Below are positions 10,735 through 19,394 of a stretch of 64,000 bases of DNA, one piece after another. Below the pieces are notes generated by a model. That model saw only the letters and a program-made list of their open reading frames with translations, was not told the DNA's origin and did no database searches. Positions within the stretch are counted from its first letter, which is position 1; each line of letters begins with the position of its first letter. The position numbers and the translations under genes are program-made. The stretch spans positions 3,100,001 to 3,164,000 of the forward strand of contig NZ_CP092535.1 of NCBI RefSeq assembly GCF_022437945.1. Reading direction: 5' to 3'. The DNA is from Nocardioides sp. TF02-7. Lineage in GTDB: Bacteria; Actinomycetota; Actinomycetes; Propionibacteriales; Nocardioidaceae.

Positions 10735-11614
10735 ATGCTCGCCGATCATGGGGTCGACCCAGCCTCCGCGCTGCCCGGGGACACGCGGGCGCTGCGCGCC
10801 GACGCGGGTCCGTTCGCACCATTGTGGCGCAGGTTCGCCGCCGTCCGGGGGTCGAGCAGGTGGACCGCCCTCGACGGCACGGCGGCCGACGTGCTCACCA
10901 ACCTGCTCGAGCTGGCGGTGCTCGGCGACGCCGAGGACTACGTGCGCCTCGACGAGCTGCTGCGCCAGCACGGTCACGAGCAGGTGGCCCGGATCCAGGA
11001 CCGTCTCGACCCGCTGCTGGGACTGGGGCCCGAGCTGCCCCTGGCCACCCAGGCGCTGCGCCGCCTGCGCAACCGACGTGACATCGTCGAGCTGCTGGTC
11101 GAGGACGACCTCGACCCCGAGCAGGCCGACGACATCGCGCTGCGGTGCAGCACGCACGCGTTCTGGATGCTGCTGACCGGCATCGACGACGCCACCCGGA
11201 GCCGGGTCGTCCGCACGCCCGCCGAGATGATCGACCTGATCGAGAACGGCGACGCCCCCGCAGTGGCGCGCTGTCCTCGCCCCGGTGGCGCAGCACCCGT
11301 GGGGTCCCGAGGCCGAGCGGCTGCTGGGCCTGGCCAAGGAGGCCAGCCTCGACACCGCAGGGGAGTGGCTCACCGCCTGCCGGGCGGTCTACCGCGAGCG
11401 CCAGGAGGAGCGCGAGCGCGCCGCCGTCGCCCGCGAGATCCGCCGTCTGGTGGCGGTCAGCGGGCTCAGCCAGCGCGACTTCGCCTCCCACATCGGTACG
11501 TCGGCCTCGCGGCTGTCGACGTACGTCACCGGCCGGGTGACGCCGTCGGCGACGATGATGATGCGCATCCAGCGCGCGGCCCGCCGGCTGCAGAAGCGAC
11601 GCGACGAGGAGTGA
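10735..11614 (+). CDS. hypothetical protein with C-terminal XRE-type helix-turn-helix (frame broken at 11255-11259)
   Basis: The first 190 residues are helical and not recognised; they contain LLRQHGHEQVARIQDRLDP and acidic stretches that look like a helical repeat or sensor. The last 65 residues form a Cro/XRE-like HTH (AREIRRLVAVSGLSQRDFASHIG, then RLSTYVTGRVTPSA). The C run at 11255-11259 is one base too long; removing one C gives a continuous GDAPQWRAVLAPVAQHPWG. The corrected length is about 292 residues. ATG 10735 is preceded by AGGACGAGGA. Probably a DNA-binding regulator of unknown target; it precedes the LuxR-type gene by about 55 bases, so the two may be coexpressed. Confidence 0.65.
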
Positions 11615-11668
11615 CGCGGGCGGTCCTGGCCCGGAGGCGCCGCGGCACCCGGCGGTGCACAATCAGCC

Positions 11669-14421
11669 ATGGCCACCTCCATGCTCGTCGGCCGCGAGGA
11701 TGAGATCGCCCGGTTGCACGGGCTCGTCGCGGGGCTGCCGCGGGCCGGGGCGGCACTGGTCGTCCGCGGGGAGGCCGGGGTCGGGAAGTCCTCGCTGCTG
11801 GAGGCCGCCGCGCGCCGGGCGGAGGACGCCGGCCTGGCCGTCCTGAGGGTCACCGGCGTCGAGTCGGAGGCACAGGTCCCGTTCTCGGGACTGCACCGTC
11901 TCCTCGCACCCGTCCTCGGGAGGGCCGAGGCGCTCCCTCGACGCCAGCGGGAGGCGCTGCTGTCGGCGTTCGGGATGGCCGAGCCCGCGGTCGAGCCCTA
12001 CCTCGTGGGCTACGCCGCGCTCGAGCTGGTCGCCGAGCACGCCGCCACGGTGCCGGTCGTGCTGGTCGCCGACGACGTGCAGTGGCTCGACCCGGCCACC
12101 GCCATGGCGCTGGCCTTCGTCGCCCGTCGTGTCGGCGACGAGCCGGTGGCGGCCGTCCTCGCCCTGCGCGACGGCTTCGACTCGCCGTTGTCGGACGGCG
12201 GCATCCCCGAGCTCGTGGTTCCCGCACTCGGCGAGCGGCACGCGGCGGCGGTGGTCGACCGTCACGGCCGCGAGCTGTCCGCGTCCGCGCGGCGGCGGAT
12301 CGTCGAGCTCGCGGACGGGAACCCGCTGGCGCTCGTCGAGCTCGCCCGGGCCTGGACGGCGAGCGACACCGGCGCAGAGCTCACCCGCGTCCCGTTGCCG
12401 GCGCGGTTGGAGCGGGCCTTCGCCCGCGGCGTCGACGCCCTTCCCGACGACGTGCGACAGGCGACGCTCGTCGCGGCGGCTGCTGACACCGACGCCCTGG
12501 CGGAGGTGGTCGCCGCCACGGCGGCGCTCACCGGCTCCGACGCCGCGGAGGACCTCGTGGCCGCCGCGGTGGACGCCGGCGTGCTGGTGACCGACGGCGC
12601 GGAGCTGCGCTTCCGGCACCCGCTGCTGAGGTCGGCGTGCTACCAGAGCGCGCCGCCGTCGCAGCGGCGGGCGGCGCACGCTGCGCTCGCCGAGGTGCTC
12701 GCGGGGGTCGCCCGGACGACGGGCGTGGCACCGGGCGGCGGCAGCGATCGGCCCGGCTCCCGAGATCGCGGACGAGCTCGAGGGCGCCGCCGCCGACGCG
12801 ACCGAGCGCGGGTCGGTGCAGGTCGCCGTCGCGGCGCTCGCCCGGGCCGCCGACCTGAGCGCGTCGGAGGAGGCGCGGGGGCGTCGCCTGGCCGGCGCGG
12901 CCGAGCTCGCCCTCGACGCCGGACTGCACGAGAGGGGCGCCGACCTGCTCGTCCGCGCCGCCGCGGCGAGCCTCTCCGCGGACGACCGGCTGCGGGTGTC
13001 GTGGCTCCAGGAGTGGTTCGGGGACCCGGGCTGGTCAGGAGCGGAGAAGGTCGTCTCCCTCTGCAGGCTGGCGAGGAGCATGGCCGAGCACGGTTCGCCC
13101 GACCGGGCGTGGAAGGTGCTGCTCGAGGTGGCGTTGCGCTGCTGGTGGTCCGAACCGGACGACGCCACGACCCGGACGCTGGTCGAGGCGGCGGACGGGC
13201 TGGCGACCGGCGCCGACGAACCCACGCTGCTCACGGTGCTGGCGTACGGCGCGCCCGTCGAGCGCGGACGGATGGTGGTCGAACGGATCGGGTCGTTCGC
13301 TCCCGAGGCACTGGCGCGGCCGGTCGACGCCCTCAACCTCGGCACCGCCGCCACCGGCGTCGGAGCCTTCCCGTCGGCGGCGCCGCTGCTCGAGAGCGCC
13401 GTCGTGCGCTTCCGTGCCCGTGGCCAGGTGGTCCACCTCCTGCGGGCGCTCATCGCCCGGATGCTGACCGACTACCACCTCGGACGATGGGACGCCGCAC
13501 GCGCCGCCGGCGACGAGGTCAGGCGCCTCGCCGTCGACACCGCCCAACCCCTGTGGGGGGATGGCGGCCGCGAGCACCGAGTGCCTCGTCGCCGCGGCCA
13601 TGGGCGACGACGAGGCACTCGACTCCCTGGGCCGCACAGCCGAGCAGTTCTTCCTCCCGCTCGGGGCCGGCACGTTCGTCGCGCCCGTCGCGATGGCGCG
13701 GGGCGCGGCGGCGCACGCCGTGGGCGACCACGAGGAGGCGCTGGACCACTTCCGTCGGGTGTCCGATCCCGAGAGCTCCCTGCACCACCGCCACGCCCGT
13801 CACTGGGCCGCGCTCGACCACGTCGGCGCCGCGCTGGCGCTCGGGAGGCGCGACGAGGCCCGGCGGGTCGTCGAGGAGATGGAGTCGCTGTGGGACCGGA
13901 CGCGATCGCCGCTGCTCGGCGCCTCGCTCCTCGTGACCCGGCCGCTGGTCGCCGACGCTCGTCGGGCCGAGGCGTTGTTCGAGCAGGGACTGGCCAAGGC
14001 GCTCGCGCAGTGGCCCTTCCACCGCGGCCGGCACCTCCTGGGCTACGGCATCTGGCTCCGGCGGCGCCGGCGGGCCCGCGAGTCGCGCCCCTTCCTGCGC
14101 GAAGCGCGGGACGTCTTCGACGCCCTCGGTGCCGCACGGTGGTACGAGCACGCGGCGCGGGAGCTGCGCGCCTCCGGTGAGACCAGCCGCGAACGGGCGG
14201 TCAGCGCCCGGCACCGGCTCTCGCCGCAGGAGCTGCAGATCGCTCAGCTCGCCGCGGACGGGCTGAGCAACCGCGAGATCGGCCAGCACCTGTACCTGTC
14301 GCACCGCACGGTCGGCTCCCACCTCTACCGCATCTTCCCGAAGCTCGGGATCACCTCCCGGGCACAGCTCGGGTCGGCCCTCCGCCACGCCGTCGAGATC
14401 GGCGGCGCGGCACGGGGCTGA
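11669..14421 (+). CDS. large ATPase LuxR-type regulator, LAL/MalT-like (two frame breaks)
   Basis: Walker A GEAGVGKS is at residues about 33-40, Walker B VVLVADDVQWLDP near residue 130, then a long helical TPR-like middle and a C-terminal LuxR HTH (LSPQELQIAQLAADGLSNREIGQHLYLSHRTVGSHL). After removing one G at 12703-12707 (restoring GRRAWHRAAAAIGPAPEIADELE) and one at 13555-13560 (restoring PLWGMAAASTECL), the protein is about 916 residues, the normal size for this family. Members are ATP-dependent activators responding to small ligands, often next to their target. The adjacent convergent alpha/beta hydrolase gene is a plausible target but this is inference only. Confidence 0.87.
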
Positions 14422-14431
14422 CCGCCATCGC

Positions 14432-15205
14432 TCAGGACATCTCCGCCGCTCCGCCGGCCGCGACCGCCACGCTCTGCGCCGCCTGGTGGATGGTGCCGGC
14501 GACGGCGTCCGGCTGGGTGAGGAACACCGCGTGGCTCGCGGCGACCTCGGTGACCACGGCTCCCATCCGCTCGGCCATGTGGCGCAGCATCGCGAGGTCG
14601 AACGCCTTGTCGTCGGTCGCGATCACCGCCCAGCTGGGCCTCGTCCGCCAGGCCGCCTGGCTCACCGCCTCGGCGAAGGCCGACATGTTGATCGGCACCT
14701 GGGAGTCCCGGAGGAAGGCTGCCTCGGTGCTGCCGGCGTCAGCGGCGAACCCCGCCTCGAACTTGTCGGGGCGCAGGAACCCGAAGCCGTCCGCCCCGGT
14801 GTCGATGACGAAGTCCGGCGTCGCCGCGAACCCGTCGTACTGCTGCGCCGTCGTCTCACCGGAGTCCGGGGCGAGTGCCGACACGTAGACCAGGCCGCCG
14901 ACGTTGGGGTGGACGCCCGCCTCGGTGATCACGGTGCCGCCCCAGGAGTGACCGACCAGGATCGTCGGCCCGTCCTGGAGGTCGAGCACACGGCGCGTCG
15001 CCGCGACGTCGTCGTCGAACGAGGTGAGGGGGATCTGGGCGATGGTGACGCGGTGGCCGCGAGCGGTCAGCCGGTCGTAGACGCCCCGCCACCCGGAGCC
15101 GTCGGCGAAGGCCCCGTGGACCAGGACGACGTTCCGCACCGCCTGGCCGTCGGGGAGGGGGTCGGAGGTGTACGTCGGCTCGGCAGGTCTGGTGTCGGCG
15201 GTCAT
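14432..15205 (-). CDS. alpha/beta hydrolase, EstC/salicylate-esterase-like
   Basis: Compact 257-residue hydrolase: strand and oxyanion segment NVVLVHGAFADGSGW, nucleophile elbow GHSWGG (Ser about residue 98), acid residue in the ATDDKAFD region and a late SHAVFLTQPDAV with the catalytic His. This pattern is typical of small proteobacterial/actinobacterial esterases annotated as alpha/beta fold hydrolases. No signal peptide, so cytosolic. It converges with the LuxR-type regulator (10 bases between stops). The substrate cannot be deduced. Confidence 0.85.
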   Translation of the reverse strand: MTADTRPAEPTYTSDPLPDGQAVRNVVLVHGAFADGSGWRGVYDRLTARGHRVTIAQIPLTSFDDDVAATRRVLDLQDGPTILVGHSWGGTVITEAGVHPNVGGLVYVSALAPDSGETTAQQYDGFAATPDFVIDTGADGFGFLRPDKFEAGFAADAGSTEAAFLRDSQVPINMSAFAEAVSQAAWRTRPSWAVIATDDKAFDLAMLRHMAERMGAVVTEVAASHAVFLTQPDAVAGTIHQAAQSVAVAAGGAAEMS

Positions 15206-15300
15206 GCTCGGTCCTCTCGTCTCGCGTCCGCCACGCGCGGACGTCGGACTCCTGAACGTAGGGATGCCGGCGGTGCGCCGCTTCGGTCAGATGACTCAAT

Positions 15301-15348
15301 CGGGCCGGGACGGGCCGGGCCGGGACGGGACGGGCTGGACGGGCGGGG
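15301..15348 (+). repeat. G-run repeat tract (possible G-quadruplex)
   Basis: Short GGGCC/GGGAC units follow one another, giving about eight closely spaced runs of three or more Gs on the + strand. The spacing (two- to four-base loops) is compatible with G-quadruplex formation. It abuts the 48-base palindrome directly. Confidence 0.5.
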
Positions 15349-15394
15349 ACGTCATGCGATCCGTGGGCGATCGCCCACGGATCGTCTGACGTCC
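15347..15394. repeat. 48-bp near-perfect palindromic element, copy 1
   Basis: Outer arms GGACGTCA and TGACGTCC enclose inner arms of 14 bases centred on 15370/15371; the core GGGCGATCGCCCACG is shared with the element at 27865-27912, which has the same total length and the same ends. Only the two-base step between outer and inner arms is mismatched. It is located in non-coding DNA and not followed by a T run, so it is unlikely to be a simple terminator. Confidence 0.7.
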
Positions 15395-15503
15395 GGCGTG
15401 CGTCGCCCGGTGTGGACGGCCTGGCAGCTGGCCGCGGTGGTGGTGATGGGGGGAGCGGATGTGGGCGTAGGGGGGGCGCGGGCGCCCTGAGCGCACCAGT
15501 CGT

Positions 15504-15513
15504 AACGATCGTT
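15504..15513. promoter_or_regulatory. TetR-type operator at the tetR promoter
   Basis: The perfect palindrome AACGATCGTT lies 20 bases before the ATG of the TetR gene and overlaps its likely promoter (TAGACT at 15522-15527 as -10). The identical decamer lies at 18771-18780 in front of the ohr operon, which argues for one regulator binding both. Confidence 0.7.
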
Positions 15514-15533
15514 CCTTCCGGTAGACTGGGGTC

Positions 15534-16121
15534 ATGCCAGCGAAGACCCGCACCGACCGCGTCTCCGAGCCGCGCGAGCGGCTGCTGCGCACCGCGAGCA
15601 CCATCTTCTACACGAAGGGGATCCACGCGGTGGGGGTCGAGGAGATCGTCGACACCGCCGAGGTCACCCGGTCGACGCTCTACCGGCACTTCCGCAGCAA
15701 GGAGGAGCTGGTCGTCGCCTACCTGAGGGCCGCCAGCCAGGGCGAGCGGTCGCAGGTCGCCGCGCTGCTCACGGAGGACCAGTCGGCCGCGGACGCGGTG
15801 CGCACCGTCGCCAGGGCGGTGGCCGGGCAGATCGCGAACCCGATGTTCCGCGGGTGCGCGTTCCTCAACGCGGCCGCGGAGTACCCCGACCCGGACCACC
15901 CGGTGCACCAGGCGATCCTCGAGCACCGGCAGTGGTACTTCGACCTGGTCGCCGCGCAGATGGAGCGGCTCGCGGGCCGGCCGGCCCGCGACGCGGCCGA
16001 GGTCTTCGTGCTGCTGCGCGACGGCGCGATGACCGCGGGCTGCCTGGCCGACCGCGAGCGGGTCACCGCGAGCTTCCTGCAGGGCGTCGACGACCTGGTG
16101 CTGCGGGTCCGCGCCGCCTGA
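15534..16121 (+). CDS. TetR/AcrR-family regulator
   Basis: The N-terminal HTH (residues about 15-60) reads LLRTASTIFYTKGIHAVGVEEIVDTAEVTRSTLYRHFRSKEELVVAYL, a textbook TetR domain; the C-terminal ligand domain contains FRGCAFLNAAAEYPD, typical of the TetR_C subgroup that senses small organics or oxidants. The 195 residues are the usual size. The promoter carries an AACGATCGTT palindrome that recurs upstream of the operon 18734-16205, so autoregulation plus control of the Ohr/flavoprotein operon is the simplest reading. A cysteine in the FRGCAF segment could be redox active, but this is speculative. Confidence 0.9.
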   Translation: MPAKTRTDRVSEPRERLLRTASTIFYTKGIHAVGVEEIVDTAEVTRSTLYRHFRSKEELVVAYLRAASQGERSQVAALLTEDQSAADAVRTVARAVAGQIANPMFRGCAFLNAAAEYPDPDHPVHQAILEHRQWYFDLVAAQMERLAGRPARDAAEVFVLLRDGAMTAGCLADRERVTASFLQGVDDLVLRVRAA

Positions 16122-16135
16122 TCGGCACAGCATGA

Positions 16136-16176
16136 GCCCCGGTTGCGGCGCATCGGAGCTGCGCCGCAACCGGGGC
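16136..16176. terminator. bidirectional hairpin terminator between tetR and ohr
   Basis: A perfect 16-base-pair stem (GCCCCGGTTGCGGCGC pairing with its complement at 16161-16176) with a nine-base loop, placed between two convergent genes. No long T tract follows, as is common in high-GC actinobacteria. Confidence 0.85.
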
Positions 16177-16204
16177 TTCGTGGTTGCCCGATGACCGGCC
16201 GCCG

Positions 16205-16632
16205 TCAGGCGACGGTCGCGTCCACGGTGACCGGGATGTTGCCGCGGGTCGCGTTGCTGTAGGGGCAGACCTGGTGGGCTTCCGCAGCGAGGTCGTCGGC
16301 GACCTCCTGGGACACGTCGGTCAGCTCGACGTGGAGGGCGGCGCCCAGCGAGAACCCTCCGCCCTCGGTCGGGAGGAGCTGTACGTCGGCCACGACAGCC
16401 GAGTCGGCGAGGGTCAGCCCGCGCCGGCTCGCGACCAGCTTGAGCGCGGAGTGGAAGCAGGAGGCCCAGCCAGCGGCGAACAGCTGCTCGGGGTTGGTGG
16501 CGCCGCCGGGTCCCCCATCTCCTTCGGGATCGCCAGCATGATGTCGACCAGGCCGTCGTCGGTGCGGGTATGGCCTCCGGCGCGGCCGTCCCCGGTGGAG
16601 ATGGCGGTCGCGGTGTAGAGGGCTTCAGTCAT
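16205..16632 (-). CDS. ohr: organic hydroperoxide resistance protein Ohr (frame broken at 16512-16516)
   Basis: Thiol peroxidase that reduces organic hydroperoxides. After adding one base to the run at 16512-16516 the protein is about 142 residues. It shows LYTATAISTGDGRAGG near the N-terminus, NPEQLFAAGWASCFHSAL with the peroxidatic Cys, and HQVCPYSNATRGN with the resolving Cys, the Ohr-type (rather than OsmC-type) spacing. It is last in a three-gene operon with a flavin disulfide reductase and a membrane protein. Ohr needs a lipoylated reductant, so a dihydrolipoamide-dehydrogenase-like neighbour makes sense. The presumed regulator is the convergent TetR gene rather than the usual OhrR. Confidence 0.88.
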
Positions 16633-16663
16633 CGTCGTGCTCCTTCTGTGTGGGTTGGTGAGC

Positions 16664-18157
16664 TCAGCTCGGTTGGTGAGAGATGGGGCGGCCGTAGGTC
16701 TCGAGCAGGCGCAACCAGACCTCGCTGACCGTCGGGTAGGCGGGCACCGCGTGCCACAGCCGCTCGATGGGGACCTCCCCGGTGATCGCGACGGTGGCGG
16801 CGTGGACCAGCTCGGCGACGTCGGGGCCGACGAAGGTCGCCCCGAGGACCACCTCGCGGTCGGCGTCGACGACCAGTCGGGCACGGCCCTCGTAGCCGTC
16901 GGCGTGGAGCGACGCCCCGGCGACCGCGCCGAGGTCGTGGTCGGCCACCTTCGTGGGGAAGCCGGCGGCCTCGGCTGCCGCGGCGGTGAGGCCGACGGAG
17001 GCGACCTCGGGGTCCGTGAACACGACCTGGGGCACCGCCTGCCGGTCGGCGGTCGCAGCGTGCCACCCCCAGGGCCGGTCGTCGAGCGGGCTGCCGGTCG
17101 CGCGCGCCACGATCGCGTCGCCGGCGGCCCGGGCCTGGTACTTGCCCTGGTGGGTGAGCAGCGCACGGGCGTTGACGTCGCCGACGGCGTAGAGCCAGCC
17201 GTCGTCGACGACGCGGCCGTCGCCGTCGGTGACCCGGAGAGTCTCGTCGACCGTGAGCCAGCTGCCGTCGGTGAGACCGACGGAGCCGAGGCCCAGGTCG
17301 CGGGTGCCGGGGGTGCGGCCGACGGCGACCAGCACCTGCTCGGCGCGTACCTCGCCGCCGCCGACGAGGTCGAGGACGACCTGGCCGTCGACGCGCTCGG
17401 CGCGGACCACCTCGACGCCGAGCCGCACGTCGGTCCCCGCGGCCTCGAGCGACCGGATGACGAGCTCGCCGGCGAACGGCTCCGCCGTGGGCAGCACGCC
17501 GTCGCGCGCCAGCAGCGTCACGGACGAGCCGAGCCCGACGTACGCCGTCGCCATCTCCGCCGCGACGACCCCGCCGCCGATGATGGCCAGGCTCCCGGGG
17601 ACCTCGTGCGCGGACGCAGCCTCCCGGCTGGTCCACGGCGAGACGTCGGCGAGGCCGGGGATCGGTGGCAGCAGGGCCGCGGTGCCGGTGGTGACCACGA
17701 CCGCGTGCCGCGCGGTGAGCACGACCGGCGGCTCGCCGTCGTCCACTGGGGTGACGGTCACCTCGCGCGCGGCGGTGAGCCGGGCCCGGCCACGCACGAG
17801 GTCGATCCCGGCGCTGTCGAGCCAGGCGACCTGGCCGTCGTCCTGCCAGGAGGAGGCGAACCGGTCCCGCCGGGCGAGCACGGCGCTCGCGTCGACCCGT
17901 CCGGTCACCGCCTCGCGGGCGCCGGGCACCCGCCGCGCGGCCTGCACGGCGGTGGTGCTGCGCAGCAGCGCCTTGGTCGGCATGCAGGCCCAGTAGGAGC
18001 ACTCGCCTCCGACCAGCTCGCGCTCCACGACCACCGCGGTGAGACCGCCGGCGACCACCCGGTCGGCCACGTTCTCACCGGTCGGTCCGGCGCCGATGAC
18101 GACGACGTCGTAGCTGCGCACCTCCCCCGCGGGGGCGTCGGTTCCCTCGGTGGTCAT
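16664..18157 (-). CDS. FAD-dependent pyridine nucleotide-disulfide oxidoreductase
   Basis: The 497-residue class I disulfide reductase has an FAD loop VVIGAGPTGENVA, a redox disulfide in GGECSYWACMPTKALLR (Cys spacing CxxxxC), an NAD(P) loop IIGGGVVAAEMATAYVGLGS and a second FAD motif LYAVGDVN. In dihydrolipoamide or mercuric reductases the C-terminal interface reads HPTxxE with a catalytic His; here it reads PAYPTVSE, so the His is replaced by Tyr. No mercury-binding N-terminal domain or C-terminal Cys pair is present, arguing against MerA. It sits 31 bases upstream of ohr and one base after the membrane gene, so it may recycle a thiol used by Ohr. Confidence 0.85.
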   Translation of the reverse strand: MTTEGTDAPAGEVRSYDVVVIGAGPTGENVADRVVAGGLTAVVVERELVGGECSYWACMPTKALLRSTTAVQAARRVPGAREAVTGRVDASAVLARRDRFASSWQDDGQVAWLDSAGIDLVRGRARLTAAREVTVTPVDDGEPPVVLTARHAVVVTTGTAALLPPIPGLADVSPWTSREAASAHEVPGSLAIIGGGVVAAEMATAYVGLGSSVTLLARDGVLPTAEPFAGELVIRSLEAAGTDVRLGVEVVRAERVDGQVVLDLVGGGEVRAEQVLVAVGRTPGTRDLGLGSVGLTDGSWLTVDETLRVTDGDGRVVDDGWLYAVGDVNARALLTHQGKYQARAAGDAIVARATGSPLDDRPWGWHAATADRQAVPQVVFTDPEVASVGLTAAAAEAAGFPTKVADHDLGAVAGASLHADGYEGRARLVVDADREVVLGATFVGPDVAELVHAATVAITGEVPIERLWHAVPAYPTVSEVWLRLLETYGRPISHQPS

Positions 18158-18158
18158 C

Positions 18159-18734
18159 TCAACCCACCTGGGCGGGCGAGCGGTCGGCGCTGCGGCCGAG
18201 GCGGATGGCAGAGGCGAGGAAGAAGAGGCCGCCGAGCGTGGCGTAGCCGGCGATGGACGTGAGCGACGTGGCGTCGCCGGCCATCGCGATGAACGAGAGA
18301 CCGGCGAGCACCGAGATGCCGCCGCTGAGGATCATCGGCCACTGGCCGCCGAGGGCCTTGCGGAGGACGGCGACGACCAGCTGCACGGCGCCGGCGGCGA
18401 CGGCCCAGGCGCCCCACACGACCAGGATGTCGCCGAGGTCGTCCTTCCCGACGGCCAGGAGGGCGACCGCAGCGGCCGCGCTGAACGCCATGTTGAGGTA
18501 GAGGATGCCCGTCGGCCGTCCCGCAGCCGTGGCCGACCGCGCGTCGACCACCGCGGCGGCGAGGTCGAAGAGCGGGTAGAGCACCGCGAGCGCGAAGGCG
18601 AACGTCCCGAGCGGGGAGTCGGAGGTCGCGGCGAAGAGGCCGGCCCACACGATCGCGAAGCCGAAGCGGGTGAAGTAGAGGCGTCGTAGTGACGGCGCGT
18701 TGGACGGCCGTGCGGCCATGTCGGTGGTGGACAT
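18159..18734 (-). CDS. multi-pass membrane protein, DUF308/HdeD-like
   Basis: 191 residues with about six hydrophobic helices (FGFAIVWAGLFAAT, FAFALAVLYPLFDLAAAVV, ILYLNMAFSAAAAVALLAV, ILVVWGAWAVAAGAVQLVVAV, MILSGGISVLAGLSFIAMAG, and a last GYATLGGLFFLASAIRL). The pattern resembles HdeD/DUF308 acid- or stress-related membrane proteins. It is the first gene of the ohr operon, one base before the flavoprotein, with the shared TetR operator 36 bases upstream of its ATG. The function is unknown. Confidence 0.75.
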   Translation of the reverse strand: MSTTDMAARPSNAPSLRRLYFTRFGFAIVWAGLFAATSDSPLGTFAFALAVLYPLFDLAAAVVDARSATAAGRPTGILYLNMAFSAAAAVALLAVGKDDLGDILVVWGAWAVAAGAVQLVVAVLRKALGGQWPMILSGGISVLAGLSFIAMAGDATSLTSIAGYATLGGLFFLASAIRLGRSADRSPAQVG

Positions 18735-18769
18735 CGGGACTCCTTGGGTCGGTGTCGCTCTGTCAGAGC

Positions 18770-18781
18770 GAACGATCGTTC
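18770..18781. promoter_or_regulatory. TetR-type operator of the ohr operon
   Basis: The perfect palindrome GAACGATCGTTC contains the same decamer as the tetR promoter at 15504-15513. It lies upstream of the leftward operon 18734-16205. Confidence 0.7.
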
Positions 18782-18892
18782 TGATCATGGCGCAGCGACA
18801 CCGGGAAATCAAACCGAACGTTCTGTTCTTTGGTTCGGTGCGGTCCGGCGGATGTCGACCGGCGTGCGGGTTGCCTCGCGTCGGGGTGGCGG

Positions 18893-19114
18893 TTATCGGG
18901 CGCGGTTGCGCGGGTGCTGACGGGCGGTGCGCTCGTTGCCGCGGCGGTAGTTGCCGGTGAGCCGGGCCATCAGCTCCTGCGGGTCGCTCGCGTCGACGTC
19001 CGCGAGGAAGTCCCGGGCCCGCCGGCCCCGCAGCACGGTCGCGCGCCGGCCGTGGTGGTAGATCACGACCTCGTCGCCGACCTGCTCGTACTCGAACCCC
19101 TCGGGACGACCCAC
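18893..19114 (-). CDS. small conserved actinobacterial protein of unknown function
   Basis: 73 residues, basic and hydrophilic: PEGFEYEQVGDEVVIYHHGR, then RRARDFLADVDASDPQELMARLTGNYRRGNERTARQHPR. I recognise this as a short protein often seen in actinobacterial genomes without assigned function. The frame is open to 19252, but GTG at 19114 has GGGAGAGC in front and matches the short family length. It is transcribed away from the acyl-CoA ligase across a palindrome-rich region. An inverted pair ACCGAAC/GTTCGGT (18813-18819, 18833-18839) lies beyond its stop and may help termination. Confidence 0.6.
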   Translation of the reverse strand: MGRPEGFEYEQVGDEVVIYHHGRRATVLRGRRARDFLADVDASDPQELMARLTGNYRRGNERTARQHPRNRAR

Positions 19115-19394
19115 AGCTCTCCCTCCGCGTCGCCGGATTCGCCGATCCTTGCAGGCGGCGGCTGCGGGCCACGTGAGGTTTCCCCGGCCGACCGGGGAAA
19201 CCTCAACCTGTCGGGCAAAACAATGCCGGACAAGTGGAGGTTTGCCCGTCACGTCGTGAGGGATTGCCCGTCACGTCCCGCCGCAGCCGGCGCCGGGCCC
19301 ACGACGCGCGGCCTCCTCCGGGGCCGCCGGCGGGGCCCCGGCCTAGACTGCGCGGCACCACGGAGCGCCCCCGAGCGATCGAAGGGAAAGTCGC
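19115..19394. promoter_or_regulatory. palindrome-rich divergent control region
   Basis: It holds a perfect 13-base inverted repeat (GAGGTTTCCCCGG at 19175-19187 with its complement at 19192-19204), an inverted pair CGGGCAAA (19212-19219) / TTTGCCCG (19241-19248), and two direct copies of TTGCCCGTCACGTC (19242-19255, 19264-19277) 22 bases apart. It lies between divergent genes, so these are more likely operators than terminators. No gene is seen in the interval. Confidence 0.55.

Larger units (their letters stand above)
15206..15533. other. 328-base intergenic region with G-rich tract, 48-bp palindrome and TetR operator
   Basis: It has no gene. It contains, in order, a G-rich repeat tract (15301-15348), a 48-base palindromic element shared with 27865-27912, and the operator/promoter of the TetR gene. 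The three sites are listed separately. Confidence 0.6.

Noticed and set aside
12703..13560. Phase variation by homopolymer slippage
   Set aside because: The same kind of break occurs in essential housekeeping genes (smpB, ptsH), so a technical cause is simpler.
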